Positions 44,201-53,819 of a stretch of 64,000 nucleotides of DNA are shown piece by piece (positions within the stretch are counted from its first letter, which is position 1; the number at the start of each line of letters is the position of its first letter). The DNA comes from Bacteroidota bacterium (GTDB lineage Bacteria > Bacteroidota > Ignavibacteria > Ignavibacteriales > Ignavibacteriaceae), in NCBI GenBank assembly GCA_020161395.1, contig JAIUOE010000003.1, positions 62,001 to 126,000 of the forward strand. Reading direction: 5' to 3'. A model generated the notes under the pieces. That model worked only from the letters and a program-made list of their open reading frames with translations. It did no database searches and had not been told where the DNA came from. The position numbers and the translations under genes were made by a program.

Positions 44201-45281
44201 AGGTCTTTACTTCACGATTTAGAAATGGTTCGAATTTTTCAATTACTTTATGCCACTGTACGAATTTTAAAGTGGGCTCCCTGGTTACAACCGCGTCGTA
44301 ACGCGTATTATACGGATACCAGATAACATCCTCGGTGTCATATTTTACATATAACCCAAAAACAGGTACACCATAAATGGAAGCCAGGTGAACTGTTGCC
44401 GTATCAGGACTAAACAAGAGGTTTATTCTCCCGATCATGGCACAAAACTCACCAAAATCCGGTGTATAGTAGGTTCTCTCGGAATATGGATCAATTTCGA
44501 GGCTCAATTTAATATCTCTGGTCGAACATAACAAAAGATATTCAATATTTTTTTCTTTAAGATACTTCACCAGGTGTCTGAAATTTTCTGTACCCCAGTA
44601 TCTTGCCAGACTCCCTGCTGAAATATTGATTCCAACTACGAATTTTCCCGGTTCAAATTTTGACTCAAAATATTTTTTGGTGACCGAAATATTCTCTTTG
44701 GTCGGAAAATATCTGATCCGGCTAAGGTCTTCGATGTTTTCATCCGGATCCATACCGGTCGTAACTTCGAATAAGTCAGCCAGTCCGAGAGATCGTTCTA
44801 TAACATGATGATCGATGGAACTTAGTCTGGGTGCCAGGTGGGTATATATCGCACCGTTCCCCTTTTCCAACCCGGCAATATATTCAGTTTTCAACTTCGT
44901 AAGAAGAAAACTGACCGTTACAGAGACATCGTCATGCAGATCCAGTACAGCTTTAAAACCCGATTTTTTGACCTGCCTGATAATCTTTTTTGTCCCTTTA
45001 CTTCCCTTCTCAAAAATGATCACCTCGTCGATGTCGGGATTGTTTCTGAAAACAAAGTGGTTGTGCCGGTCAGCCAATACTGAAATACTGCACCCGGTAA
45101 TTTTTTTTATTTTGTGGAGCAGCGGGGTAACCACTAAAGCATCCCCAATCCTGTTTAATCTGACACACAGGATCTTATCTCCCTCATTTAACACGATTTT
45201 ACCGGTTTCTTTTTTTCTTTTCCCGATAAAAAGAATCCACTTTAAAAATAGATTTTTAAAGAATATTTCAATTTTTTTCAT
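44181..45281 (-). CDS. GT9 heptosyltransferase-like glycosyltransferase
   Basis: A 366-residue paralogue of the two flanking genes: GT9 core with ILCVRLNRIGDALVVTPLLHKI near 34, GINISAGSLARYWGTENFRHL near 216, and FSPDTATVHLASIYGVPVFGLY near 289, the family's donor-binding region. It lacks the Cys motifs of its neighbours. Together the three genes look like an operon for several steps in a lipopolysaccharide or lipooligosaccharide core. It overlaps both neighbours (14 and 20 bases). Confidence 0.85.
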   Translation of the reverse strand: MKKIEIFFKNLFLKWILFIGKRKKETGKIVLNEGDKILCVRLNRIGDALVVTPLLHKIKKITGCSISVLADRHNHFVFRNNPDIDEVIIFEKGSKGTKKIIRQVKKSGFKAVLDLHDDVSVTVSFLLTKLKTEYIAGLEKGNGAIYTHLAPRLSSIDHHVIERSLGLADLFEVTTGMDPDENIEDLSRIRYFPTKENISVTKKYFESKFEPGKFVVGINISAGSLARYWGTENFRHLVKYLKEKNIEYLLLCSTRDIKLSLEIDPYSERTYYTPDFGEFCAMIGRINLLFSPDTATVHLASIYGVPVFGLYVKYDTEDVIWYPYNTRYDAVVTREPTLKFVQWHKVIEKFEPFLNREVKTYEDSKL

Positions 45282-46314
45282 CTGTATTCATGTTTATTTG
45301 GTTTTTGTTGATGAGGACATCAATCTTCGACATAATCCTCTCCAGGGGCAGATCAAGAAAACATTCATGTTTTCGATTGCAAACAAGAAGATTACAGCAG
45401 ATACAGTCCAGTTCATCCAATCGTACAGTTTCATGATTTTTCCCAAATGGTCCCTGCAGTGACGGGTCTGTTGGACCATGCAGAGCCAGCACTGGGACTC
45501 CGAGTGATGAAATAAGGTGCATGGGCCCGCTGTCGTTGGCAACGGCAAATTTGCAGAACTCAGCTACAGCACCCATCTCAATGAATGTCGTTTTTGGTGC
45601 AAGGAAAGCCCTCTCCCCCATGAATTTCTTTATTTCTTCAGCTTCCTCAAGGTCCCCTTTACCCCAAAGTATCAGGCACTTTACCCCAAATCTGTCATAA
45701 ACAGCATTCCCGATCTCCGCAAACTTAACAGGATCACATCTTTTAGATTCCCAGCCACCGCCCGGAACAAGAGCAACAAAATTTTTACCGGTGTCGGTTG
45801 TATTGAAATAGTTTCTTGCAAAGTTTTTGGCTTCCCCGGGTATTACGATGTATTGTGCTCTGTGCCTTACGGGAATCCCGATTTTCTCGAGGAACTTTAG
45901 ATGAAGATCACCCGCGTGGTGAATTCCTCTCTCTTCAGGTCCAAAAAGGTTATATGCATATTTCCTCCCTCTGTAGGGAAAACCTGCTCTGAACCTGGCA
46001 CCACTCGCAAATGTCAGTTGTGCAGATTTTGGATTCGAATAAAGGTCGAGCACAAGATCGTATCTGTTCTTTCGTACTGCAAGTATCTGTTTTACGATTT
46101 CAAATTTGTTCTTTGTATTATAGACAAAAACCTCATTGATCAAAGGTATTTCGGTCAATAACGGAGCAGAAGGTTTTTCGGTCAGGAAATCAATTTTTGC
46201 ATCCGGATACATCGCCCTGATGTTCTTTAGCACAACCGTGCTCAGGATTACATCGCCAATTCCTTTGAATTTTATCAATAATATTTTCTTTACAGGAGAT
46301 TTCGGAGTTAGCAT
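45268..46314 (-). CDS. GT9 heptosyltransferase-like glycosyltransferase
   Basis: A 348-residue GT9 enzyme and first gene of the set. Visible: ILLIKFKGIGDVILSTVVLKNI near 11, LVPGGGWESKRCDPVKFAEIG near 186, and VANDSGPMHLISSLGVPVLALHGPTDP near 261, followed by the usual GT9 C-terminal Cys cluster (CICCNLLVCNRKHEC). The promoter candidate at 46354-46384 drives this gene. The sugar donor (heptose or other) is not shown by the sequence. Confidence 0.87.
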   Translation of the reverse strand: MLTPKSPVKKILLIKFKGIGDVILSTVVLKNIRAMYPDAKIDFLTEKPSAPLLTEIPLINEVFVYNTKNKFEIVKQILAVRKNRYDLVLDLYSNPKSAQLTFASGARFRAGFPYRGRKYAYNLFGPEERGIHHAGDLHLKFLEKIGIPVRHRAQYIVIPGEAKNFARNYFNTTDTGKNFVALVPGGGWESKRCDPVKFAEIGNAVYDRFGVKCLILWGKGDLEEAEEIKKFMGERAFLAPKTTFIEMGAVAEFCKFAVANDSGPMHLISSLGVPVLALHGPTDPSLQGPFGKNHETVRLDELDCICCNLLVCNRKHECFLDLPLERIMSKIDVLINKNQINMNTDEKN

Positions 46315-46353
46315 GGCTGATTTTCTTAACCTTGTTCATATATTTCACCGTTG

Positions 46354-46384
46354 CAAATCTATAAATTCTGAATTAGTTATACAA
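46354..46384 (-). promoter_or_regulatory. Bacteroidota-type promoter for the GT9-ispE operon
   Basis: On the minus strand TTG and TAGATTTG are separated by 20 bases, matching the Bacteroidota -33/-7 pattern TTG-N(17-23)-TAnnTTTG. It ends 40 bases before the first GT9 ATG. The sugar-acid cluster has the same spacing. Confidence 0.5.
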
Positions 46385-46399
46385 TTATTGAAGAGCCCA

Positions 46400-47263
46400 A
46401 TGCCCACTGTACTGGAAATTTTAGACAAATCCACCACTTTTTTAAACGAAAAAGGTATTGAATCGCCAAGACTGAATGCCGATCTGTTAATGGCAAATGT
46501 TTTGAATTGCAGAAGACTAGACCTGTATCTTATGTTCGACCGTCCTCTTAAGGAGAATGAACTGGAAAAATACAGGGATTTTATCAGGAGGCGAATTAAA
46601 TTTGAACCGCTTCAGTACATTGTCGGAAATGTTGAATTTTTCGGATTAAATCTCACAGTTACCCCCGCAGTACTGATCCCCAGACAGGAGACCGAACTCC
46701 TCGTCGAGATCATCGTCAACGAAAACAAAGATATTCCAAACCTGAAAATACTCGATCTGGGTTGTGGAAGTGGCAACATTTCGATTGCGCTTGCCAGATC
46801 ACTCCCCGGTTCTGAAGTTACCGCTTTGGAGATCAGCAATGAGTCAATTCAGATCGCAAAAAAAAATGCAGTCGACAACGGTGTGGAAAACATCTCCTTT
46901 ATCAACTCCGATATGTTTGATTTTTTCCACTACAGTGGAGAACCGAACCGGATTTTCGATCTTGTCATCTCAAACCCGCCGTATGTATCGGAACTTGACT
47001 ACAAAACGGTACAAGAAGAAGTGCTTCGATACGAGCCTTCGATAGCTGTTACAGATTTTTCAGATGGTTACAAGTTTCACTCGGAAATTATTAAAAACGC
47101 CGGAGAGATTCTCAAAATGAACGGGAAAGTATATCTCGAGATGGCGCTTGGACAGGACACTTTGCTGAAGGAAATGATGGAGAGCGAAGGTTACTCGGCT
47201 ATCGAGATCTACAAGGATTATAATCGCATCAGCCGGTTTATCAGAGGGGTAAAATCAAAATGA
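46400..47263 (+). CDS. prmC: Peptide chain release factor N5-glutamine methyltransferase
   Basis: Methylates the Gln of the GGQ motif in release factors RF1/RF2 using SAM. The 287 residues have the N-terminal helical domain (with FEPLQYIVGNVEFFGL), IPRQETELLVE, motif I LDLGCGSGNISIALA, and the substrate NPPY in LVISNPPYVSEL. The open frame reaches back to 46136 over the divergent GT9 gene, but the ATG at 46400 matches the family N-terminus. The stop overlaps dtd by four bases. Confidence 0.94.
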   Translation: MPTVLEILDKSTTFLNEKGIESPRLNADLLMANVLNCRRLDLYLMFDRPLKENELEKYRDFIRRRIKFEPLQYIVGNVEFFGLNLTVTPAVLIPRQETELLVEIIVNENKDIPNLKILDLGCGSGNISIALARSLPGSEVTALEISNESIQIAKKNAVDNGVENISFINSDMFDFFHYSGEPNRIFDLVISNPPYVSELDYKTVQEEVLRYEPSIAVTDFSDGYKFHSEIIKNAGEILKMNGKVYLEMALGQDTLLKEMMESEGYSAIEIYKDYNRISRFIRGVKSK

Positions 47264-47709
47264 TAGCACTCGTGCAAAGAGTCTCGGAAGCCGGAGTTTA
47301 TATCGAAGAACCTGCCTATACGGCAGAAACAGGACCGGGTATGGTGATTCTGTTGGGTGTAAAGGAAGGAGACACGCCAAGTGATGTTCTCTTCACCGCC
47401 GATAAATGCTCCAACCTCCGTATTTTCGAGGATTCAGAGGGTAAAATGAACATCTCCATAAAAGAAACACAGGGTGAGGTGCTCATTATCTCTCAATTTA
47501 CGCTGTATGGTGAGACCGCAAAAGGTAACCGTCCAAATTTCACAAAAGCAGCAAAACCTGATGTCGCAAATACTCTTTATGAAGCATTCGTTGAAAGAAT
47601 GAGACAAAACCTGGGAAGTGAAAAAGTAAAAACAGGTGTGTTTGCTGCCATGATGACGGTAAAAATAATTAACGACGGTCCTGTGACCCTGATTGTTGAA
47701 TCGAAGTAA
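47260..47709 (+). CDS. dtd: D-aminoacyl-tRNA deacylase
   Basis: A 149-residue homodimeric proofreading enzyme that removes D-amino acids (and Gly) from mischarged tRNAs. It begins MIALVQRVSEAGV and has the catalytic SQFTLYGETAKGNRPNF motif, with the second NDGPVTLIVE motif at the end. These are the SQxT and GP motifs (the latter an NxGPxT-like site) of DTD1. Four-base overlap with prmC. Confidence 0.95.
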   Translation: MIALVQRVSEAGVYIEEPAYTAETGPGMVILLGVKEGDTPSDVLFTADKCSNLRIFEDSEGKMNISIKETQGEVLIISQFTLYGETAKGNRPNFTKAAKPDVANTLYEAFVERMRQNLGSEKVKTGVFAAMMTVKIINDGPVTLIVESK

Positions 47710-47710
47710 A

Positions 47711-48655
47711 ATGGACGGAAAAAAATGTAACGGGTCAATTTTACTGTTTTTCATCGATGGTGTGGGCATTGGTGAACCGGATCTCGACAAAAATCCATTT
47801 TTCTCTTATCCCTTCAAAGTCTTTTCTGAATTTTTCACCCAAATACCACATTTGGAGAATGTGCCTTTGTCAGCAGGTAGAGCGGCGCTGTTCCCCGTGG
47901 ATGCTTCTCATGGATACCCCGGTTTTCCACAGAGTGGAACCGGACAACTTTCCATTTTTGGTGGATATGACGCCATAGAATCATTTGGAGGTCACTTTGG
48001 TCCTTATGCACCTCTGTCTCAAGTCGACAGAATTTATGAGTCAAATCTGTTCAAAAATGCCATCTCCAATGGCTATAATTTCAAATTTCTGAACGCATAT
48101 CCCCGTCCGTTTTTTAACTATTTGCGTAAGAAGCCAAAACGGTTGAATGTAACTGCTCACTGTATGATCTCCTCAGAAAGAGCATTCAACAATTCAAGAC
48201 AAGTATATGATAAACAAGCACTTACCGCCGAAGTAACAAACTATCGCTGGAGGCAAAAACTTGGTTCAAAACTGCCTGAAATCACTCCGGAAGAAGCAGG
48301 AAAGATATTTTTAAGAAATTCGCGAAAAGCGGACATTTCTGTTTTCGAATACTATCTCACTGACTATGCCGGTCACCGGAGATATGATGGAAAGATCGAA
48401 GAAATATGTGAAATTATCGACAGGTTTCTGCTGCACCTCCTGATGAATCTCGACAATGAAAACGATACCCTTCTTGTCTGCTCAGATCATGGAAACTTCG
48501 AAGACATCTCGATAAAGACACATACAAAGAATCCGGCGATGTTCATCGCCTCCGGAAAATATGCCTCAGATGCACAAAATGAAATAAAAAACCTGTCTGA
48601 TATAACCCCTTTCATCTTTCGAAAATTGAAAGAAAATGAAAAAACTGAGTCTTGA
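47711..48655 (+). CDS. Alkaline-phosphatase-superfamily metalloenzyme (phosphoglyceromutase-like)
   Basis: A 314-residue protein of the metalloenzyme superfamily that includes phosphopentomutase and cofactor-independent phosphoglycerate mutase. It shows the metal Asp in LLFFIDGVGIGEPDLDKNP, the nucleophile region FPQSGTGQLSIFGGYDA, and the C-terminal metal cluster DYAGHRR ... LVCSDHGNFEDI ... THTKNPAMF. It is shorter than true phosphoglycerate mutases, so a phosphatase or mutase with another substrate is likely. It starts one base after dtd ends and overlaps comEC by 20 bases. Confidence 0.75.
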   Translation: MDGKKCNGSILLFFIDGVGIGEPDLDKNPFFSYPFKVFSEFFTQIPHLENVPLSAGRAALFPVDASHGYPGFPQSGTGQLSIFGGYDAIESFGGHFGPYAPLSQVDRIYESNLFKNAISNGYNFKFLNAYPRPFFNYLRKKPKRLNVTAHCMISSERAFNNSRQVYDKQALTAEVTNYRWRQKLGSKLPEITPEEAGKIFLRNSRKADISVFEYYLTDYAGHRRYDGKIEEICEIIDRFLLHLLMNLDNENDTLLVCSDHGNFEDISIKTHTKNPAMFIASGKYASDAQNEIKNLSDITPFIFRKLKENEKTES

Positions 48656-51143
48656 TGATATAAAATATTTTCCGGCTATCCCTTTCACAATAACACTTTG
48701 TTTTGGGATAATAATCGCAAATGTTTCACCTTTCCCCCTCTGGTTCTCAATTCCTCTTTTTGTCATTTCAACCACACTTTTTTTCCTTCTTAAGTTAAGA
48801 AATCTTGAAAAAATCGTATTGCTTTTTGCATTCCTGTCGGGATTCGGGTTTGGTATCTCAGCATTAAAGATTTCCAATGATTCGCTTATGTTGAACCCGT
48901 TTAACACACCAAGAAAATCGGGTATGGAGGTGTATGCAAAAATTAATGAAGTGAGAGAGATGAACAGGGAAAACTTCATTTTCACCGGTGAGGTAACATC
49001 AGCAAGTTTCGATTCATCACAATTTAATCAAAATGGGAAGAAAAACAAAAAAAGAGTCTCTCATACTTACGACCCTGCTCCCAAACTTATATTTAAAATA
49101 AGAGATGCAGAACCGGAAGTCTTTAACTATGTGAAACAAAATCTCAAACCCGGCAGAAATGTCCATCTATTTGGCACATTTACTCTTCCACAGGGTAAAC
49201 GAAACCCTGGTGGATTTGATTATGCTGCATATCTGAAGAATGAAATGATTTCCGGAACTTTCTCAGTTTATTCCGACTCAGTAATTGAAATTTCAGGAGA
49301 AAAGGATTTTATAACCGGAAACATCTTCGATCTGAGAAAAAGTATTGCCGAAATACTCGACTCACTGCATGATCCCGCAACTGCTGCCATTCTAAAAGGG
49401 TTGATCATTGCTGACAGGAGCGAAATCGATGAAGAGACAGTTAATACTTACATCGATACCGGAATTGCTCATATTCTGGCGGTTTCTGGTTTCAATGTCG
49501 GTATCATTTATCTTTTAACGCTACTTCTCTTTCAAAAAATAAAACCCCGCAGCAGATGGTTCGATATAATTGCCCGCTTGATAATATTGTTTCTTTTCCT
49601 TATGCTCACTCAATTTCAGGTTACCGTGTTAAGGGCGGTGATAATGTTCTCAGTCCACTCCATTTTAAAATTTTCCGGACGACCGACAAACCGATGGAAT
49701 ACCCTTGCAATCTCTGTTTTTATAATTCTGCTGCTTAATCCTCAGGATCTTTTCAGCACCAGTTTTCAACTTTCAGCCGCCGCCGTGGCAAGCCTTTTTA
49801 TTGCAGAATCAATCTACTCATCTTTCAGATTTTCCCTAAGCTCAATTCTTAAATCAAAAAAGGAGGAGGTCTATAGAAAAGCACACTCGTTTTTTGATTC
49901 ATTTGTTTTCAGAAATTTATCAGAACTCGTGATTGTGACTTTTTTCGTTCAACTTGGGATGTTACCGTTTTTACTCATTTACTTCGGAAAGATTACCTTC
50001 CTCTCGTTACCCGCAAATATTGTGGCTGTTCCGGTATCCTCGGTTATGTTACTAAATGGCCTATTGACACTGTTTGTTTCCGTTTTTTCCGCTTCTTTGG
50101 CGGGCCTCTTTGCTTCAGTTTCCGGGCTGCTCAATAAGCTCTTGAATATTACAATCCTCGCCTTAAAAGATACAAATTGGGGCAAAATGGAACTGCAAAA
50201 TTTTTCATTTGAAGAAGGAATTGTCTTTTATCTCTTGATTTTCGTCCTGATTATGATCTTTTCAAGAAAAAGGGATCTGAAATGGAGGTTGTCATCTGTC
50301 ATAATTTCCTTACTCATAATGGTTTTTACTCACTCTGCATTTGCAGCCACAGGGTTAAGCAAAACCGCGTCACACCTGGTGGCAATAGACACCGGTCAGG
50401 GCGATTGTTATCTCCTTAAAGACAAATCAGGAAAAACGGTTCTGATAGATGCAGGTGTTCTTACTGAACGGTATGATGCAGGAAAATCAACGGTTTTCCC
50501 CACACTCAAACGACTGGGAGTCGACTCAATCGACATTGCTTTTATCTCCCACTACGATACCGATCATGCCGGAGGAATGGTGACCCTTCTGAGGCAGGGT
50601 ATAATAAAAAAACTGTTCCTGCCCCCTCCCGATTCATCTGACATTTCTGCTCTGTCGCTTTTTGCACTCTTTTCAAAATTTATTACTCCGACAGTTTTTA
50701 GAGAGGGAGAAATTCTTAGAACAGGTGAATTCACCATAAAATCACTGATCCACACTGATTCTTTGGATGAAAACAGTGAAAGCAACCGAAGAAGCATGGT
50801 TTTAAGTATTTCTGTGAATAACTTAAAAATGTTGTTTACGGGTGATCTTGACAGAGTTGGAGAAAGGAAGTTAATCAAAAATAATATAAATTTGAATTGT
50901 GATTTGTTAAAAGTTAGTCACCACGGCAGCAATTCAGCAACGACGAATCTCTTCCTGGATGCAGTAAGACCAAAGGTTGCAATAATCAGCGCCGGTGTAG
51001 CGAACAGGTATAATCTTCCACACCCCCTTGTAATAGAAAGGCTTGAGAATTCGGGATGTTCGATTTTACGAACTGACCTTGAAGGATGTATAATTGTTGA
51101 AATTGATGATGAAAAAAAATTGCATAAAATTGACTGGAGATAG
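48636..51143 (+). CDS. comEC: ComEC/Rec2-type DNA uptake channel
   Basis: An 835-residue inner-membrane protein for moving single-stranded DNA into the cytoplasm during natural transformation. An N-terminal OB-like soluble domain (about 60-220), the Competence domain with AILKGLIIADRSEID and HILAVSGFNVGIIYLL near 280, many helices, and a C-terminal metallo-beta-lactamase domain (about 580-835) with DTGQGDCYLL, SHYDTDHAGG and KVSHHGSNSAT. The HxDxDH metal motif is complete, so the domain may be an active nuclease. Confidence 0.92.
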   Translation: MKKLSLDDIKYFPAIPFTITLCFGIIIANVSPFPLWFSIPLFVISTTLFFLLKLRNLEKIVLLFAFLSGFGFGISALKISNDSLMLNPFNTPRKSGMEVYAKINEVREMNRENFIFTGEVTSASFDSSQFNQNGKKNKKRVSHTYDPAPKLIFKIRDAEPEVFNYVKQNLKPGRNVHLFGTFTLPQGKRNPGGFDYAAYLKNEMISGTFSVYSDSVIEISGEKDFITGNIFDLRKSIAEILDSLHDPATAAILKGLIIADRSEIDEETVNTYIDTGIAHILAVSGFNVGIIYLLTLLLFQKIKPRSRWFDIIARLIILFLFLMLTQFQVTVLRAVIMFSVHSILKFSGRPTNRWNTLAISVFIILLLNPQDLFSTSFQLSAAAVASLFIAESIYSSFRFSLSSILKSKKEEVYRKAHSFFDSFVFRNLSELVIVTFFVQLGMLPFLLIYFGKITFLSLPANIVAVPVSSVMLLNGLLTLFVSVFSASLAGLFASVSGLLNKLLNITILALKDTNWGKMELQNFSFEEGIVFYLLIFVLIMIFSRKRDLKWRLSSVIISLLIMVFTHSAFAATGLSKTASHLVAIDTGQGDCYLLKDKSGKTVLIDAGVLTERYDAGKSTVFPTLKRLGVDSIDIAFISHYDTDHAGGMVTLLRQGIIKKLFLPPPDSSDISALSLFALFSKFITPTVFREGEILRTGEFTIKSLIHTDSLDENSESNRRSMVLSISVNNLKMLFTGDLDRVGERKLIKNNINLNCDLLKVSHHGSNSATTNLFLDAVRPKVAIISAGVANRYNLPHPLVIERLENSGCSILRTDLEGCIIVEIDDEKKLHKIDWR

Positions 51144-51149
51144 CCGGAA

Positions 51150-52286
51150 GTGTATACAATAGGTTTTTTGGGTGGTGGTCAGCTCGCACGAATGTCTGCC
51201 ATGGCAGCATACAGACTCGGCTTTAAAGTTGCTGTGTATGATGCCAAACTTGACTCTCCTGCTGGTATGATGACAAAACTGGACTTTGCAGGATCGATAG
51301 ATGATGACGCAGCTCTAAGCAATTTCGCTGATGCCTGCGATATTATAACTTTGGAAAATGAATTCATTAACCCCGACAGGTTACGGTTTTTAAAATCACT
51401 GGGGAAAGAAGTATATCCGACTCCGGAGACGATTGGACTTATTCAAGACAAACTTACTCAGAAAATGACTTTTCAGGCTGCAGGTCTGCCTGTCCCCCGT
51501 TTTCTACCTGTTTCAGATTCAGATAATTATTCAGACCTGAACTCTGTTTTTGGTTCTGAATTCATCCTGAAATCAAGAAAGATGGGATATGATGGTTACG
51601 GGAACCACTTTGTCAGGACCGAACAGGATTTTCTTGAGGGGATGAAGAAACTTTCTTCAAGACACTCGGCAGTAATGGCTGAAGAAGTCATACGGTTTTC
51701 CAAGGAACTTGCAGTAATGGTTGCAATAAATACTCATGAAGTTGCGGTCTATCCTGTTGTTGAAACCATTCAGGAAAATCACATCTGCAAATTCGTACTC
51801 GCTCCGGCAGAGATAAGCAAGGCGACGGAATCGCGGATTTTGGATACAGCGGTGAATGCCATAAGAAGTGTCCACGGAAAAGGTATATTTGGTGTCGAGC
51901 TTTTTCTGACAGAGGCTAACGAAATTTATATAAATGAAATAGCTCCCAGACCTCACAATTCAGGGCACTATTCAATAGAAGGATGTGTAACATCACAATT
52001 TGAAAATCACATCAGAGCCATCCTTGAGCTCCCTTTGGGAAACACTTCGCTGTTGAAGAATTGTGCGGTGATGGTGAATACTCTCGGAAAAGCGGATGGT
52101 GAGGGTAGGATATTCAACTACGACGAAATTTTATTTGATTCATCAGTTCATCTCCACTTTTATGGCAAGTCGGAATCACGAAAAGGAAGAAAAATGGGCC
52201 ATCTTACCAAAACTGGAGAGAATATTGCCCGAACACGACTTGAACTCGAAAAACTCGAAAACAAAATTAAAATTGGAAAGCCTTAA
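51150..52286 (+). CDS. purK: 5-(carboxyamino)imidazole ribonucleotide synthase
   Basis: ATP-grasp ligase (378 residues) that carboxylates AIR to N5-CAIR in purine synthesis. N-terminal GFLGGGQLARMSAMAA, ATP-grasp segments FILKSRKMGYDGYGN near 132 and FLTEANEIYINEIAPRPHNSGHYSIEG near 257. Start is GTG with GGAG upstream. It abuts purE (stop to ATG without a gap), a standard pairing. Confidence 0.95.
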   Translation: MYTIGFLGGGQLARMSAMAAYRLGFKVAVYDAKLDSPAGMMTKLDFAGSIDDDAALSNFADACDIITLENEFINPDRLRFLKSLGKEVYPTPETIGLIQDKLTQKMTFQAAGLPVPRFLPVSDSDNYSDLNSVFGSEFILKSRKMGYDGYGNHFVRTEQDFLEGMKKLSSRHSAVMAEEVIRFSKELAVMVAINTHEVAVYPVVETIQENHICKFVLAPAEISKATESRILDTAVNAIRSVHGKGIFGVELFLTEANEIYINEIAPRPHNSGHYSIEGCVTSQFENHIRAILELPLGNTSLLKNCAVMVNTLGKADGEGRIFNYDEILFDSSVHLHFYGKSESRKGRKMGHLTKTGENIARTRLELEKLENKIKIGKP

Positions 52287-52784
52287 ATGACAAAATCAGC
52301 CGCACCACTCGTAGGTATTATAATGGGCAGCGATTCTGACCTTCCGGTCATGAAAGAAGCTGCTACTGTTCTCGAAATTTTTGGGATAGAGTATGAGATC
52401 AATATCGTATCCGCACACAGAACTCCGGAATTAATGGCAGAATACGCTTCTAATGCTCATCTTAGGGGTATTAAGGTGATTATTGCAGGTGCAGGTGGCG
52501 CAGCACACCTTCCGGGTATGACCGCGGCTTATTCCCCGCTTCCTGTTATCGGCGTACCTGTAAAATTAAAATCGCTTGACGGACTCGATTCACTGATGTC
52601 GATTGTTCAAATGCCCGGTGGAGTGCCCGTGGCTACTGTTGCAATAGATCAGGCAAAAAATGCAGGAATTCTCGCTGCTCAGATACTCGCAACATCCGAC
52701 AGCTCTCTGTTGCAAAAAATCATCAAATACAAGAACTCCCTCAGCGAAATGGTGGTTACGAGAAACAAAAATCTGACAACTTAG
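52287..52784 (+). CDS. purE: N5-CAIR mutase
   Basis: Octameric enzyme (165 residues) that isomerises N5-CAIR to CAIR. The signature [16 protein letters not shown] is at 10-25, VSAHRTPE follows near 45, and [14 protein letters not shown] is near 72. It follows purK immediately. Its stop overlaps the stop of the convergent S66 gene by four bases, leaving no space for a separate terminator. Confidence 0.96.
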   Translation: MTKSAAPLVGIIMGSDSDLPVMKEAATVLEIFGIEYEINIVSAHRTPELMAEYASNAHLRGIKVIIAGAGGAAHLPGMTAAYSPLPVIGVPVKLKSLDGLDSLMSIVQMPGGVPVATVAIDQAKNAGILAAQILATSDSSLLQKIIKYKNSLSEMVVTRNKNLTT

Positions 52785-53704
52785 CTGACGGCACTCTCCT
52801 TATAAACAACGAGACCCGAGTCTGAATCTATCTCCACTTCAATCCCGAAAGGTATTGTGTAAAGATCCTTTACATGACCAAACGGGAAATTGGTTATCAC
52901 CGGCTTGTTAATATTAGAAATGTAATGCTCAAATACCTCTGACTGGGTAAGTGTTGGTCCGTCTCCGGGATCTCCGTCAGTAAACTGACCAAAAATAAAT
53001 CCTGCCGCTTTTTCGAAATATCCGTTTAGAAAGAGTTGATTCAGAAAACGGTCGATCCTGTAGGGAGGTTCTGAAACATCCTCAAAAAAGAAAATTTTAC
53101 CGGTTGGATCCGGTAAATATTCACTTCCCAGCATGGAGCAATAAACGGCGAGATTGCCACCGTAAATCTTTCCGCATGCCGCGCCCTTCCGGTTTCCTGA
53201 CATGGCAGTCCCGTTTGGTGGGATCACTTCCCCGCTTTTCCCGGCTTCAACTATGTCAAAAAAACTTTTCAAAGTATATTCGCTTGTTTCACCCGCAAAA
53301 TCGACTGCTGCCATTGGTGCTGCGAACGATACCAGACCAGTTTTTACAAGAATCGCCATTTGAAGTGTGGTCAGATCGCTGTATCCGCAAAATATCTTGG
53401 GGTTTGACCGGATGATTGAATAGTCAACTCCGTGAAGTAACCTGCCAGCACCATACCCGCCTCTTAAAGAGATTATGGCTTTTATTTCTTCATTCGAAAA
53501 AGCACGATGAATGTCGTCAATTCTTTCCTCATCACTTCCTGCGAGATATCCATTTTGCTTCATGCAGTTGGGTAACATGACCGTTCTGTATCCCTTCTCA
53601 TTCAGAAATTTAATCCCCTCTGCCACCCGGCTCATTTTTGAAGGAGAGGATGCGGGAGTGATTAAAGCAATCAGGTCATTTTCTTGAAGTCTGGCAGGTT
53701 TCAT
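52781..53704 (-). CDS. LD-carboxypeptidase (peptidase S66)
   Basis: A 307-residue enzyme that removes the terminal D-Ala from muropeptide tetrapeptides during peptidoglycan recycling. LITPASSP at the start, [10 protein letters not shown] near 79 and [15 protein letters not shown] near 99 match the family, the Ser of GYSD being the expected nucleophile; the C-terminal half has [16 protein letters not shown] and NFPFGHVKD (catalytic His). No signal peptide, so cytoplasmic. Divergent from the sugar-acid cluster. Confidence 0.92.
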   Translation of the reverse strand: MKPARLQENDLIALITPASSPSKMSRVAEGIKFLNEKGYRTVMLPNCMKQNGYLAGSDEERIDDIHRAFSNEEIKAIISLRGGYGAGRLLHGVDYSIIRSNPKIFCGYSDLTTLQMAILVKTGLVSFAAPMAAVDFAGETSEYTLKSFFDIVEAGKSGEVIPPNGTAMSGNRKGAACGKIYGGNLAVYCSMLGSEYLPDPTGKIFFFEDVSEPPYRIDRFLNQLFLNGYFEKAAGFIFGQFTDGDPGDGPTLTQSEVFEHYISNINKPVITNFPFGHVKDLYTIPFGIEVEIDSDSGLVVYKESAVS

Positions 53705-53727
53705 TTTCTGTTTTCTCGGTGTGTTAT

Positions 53728-53803
53728 TTTATCGTTATGTTTGAAAGTGGTAATTGATTTACAATTCATTTATCGTTAATTTTGAATCTGCAAATTTACA
53801 ATT
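53728..53803. repeat. Imperfect direct repeat in the S66 / sugar-cluster promoter region
   Basis: Two copies (53728-53766 and 53769-53803) share TTTATCGTTA, TTTGAA and ATTTACAATT in order. Each copy contains a TAnnTTTG-type -7 element (TATGTTTG and TAATTTTG). It may be a duplicated promoter or regulator site. Confidence 0.5.
53754..53784 (+). promoter_or_regulatory. Bacteroidota-type promoter of the sugar-acid cluster
   Basis: TTG and TAATTTTG separated by 20 bases, matching TTG-N(17-23)-TAnnTTTG. Transcription would start near 53791, about 30 bases before the TTG start codon at 53820. The TTG at 53754 is the -33 element, not the gene start. Confidence 0.5.
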
Positions 53804-53819
53804 TAATACGATTTATATA

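Noticed and set aside
46136-46399. Long N-terminal extension of prmC
   Set aside because: It runs over the divergent GT9 gene and promoter, and the family N-terminus begins at the ATG at 46400.
53754-53819. Earlier TTG start for the first sugar-cluster gene
   Set aside because: The TTG fits the -33 box of the promoter, the extra 22 residues look unlike protein, and TTG 53820 starts just before the conserved core.
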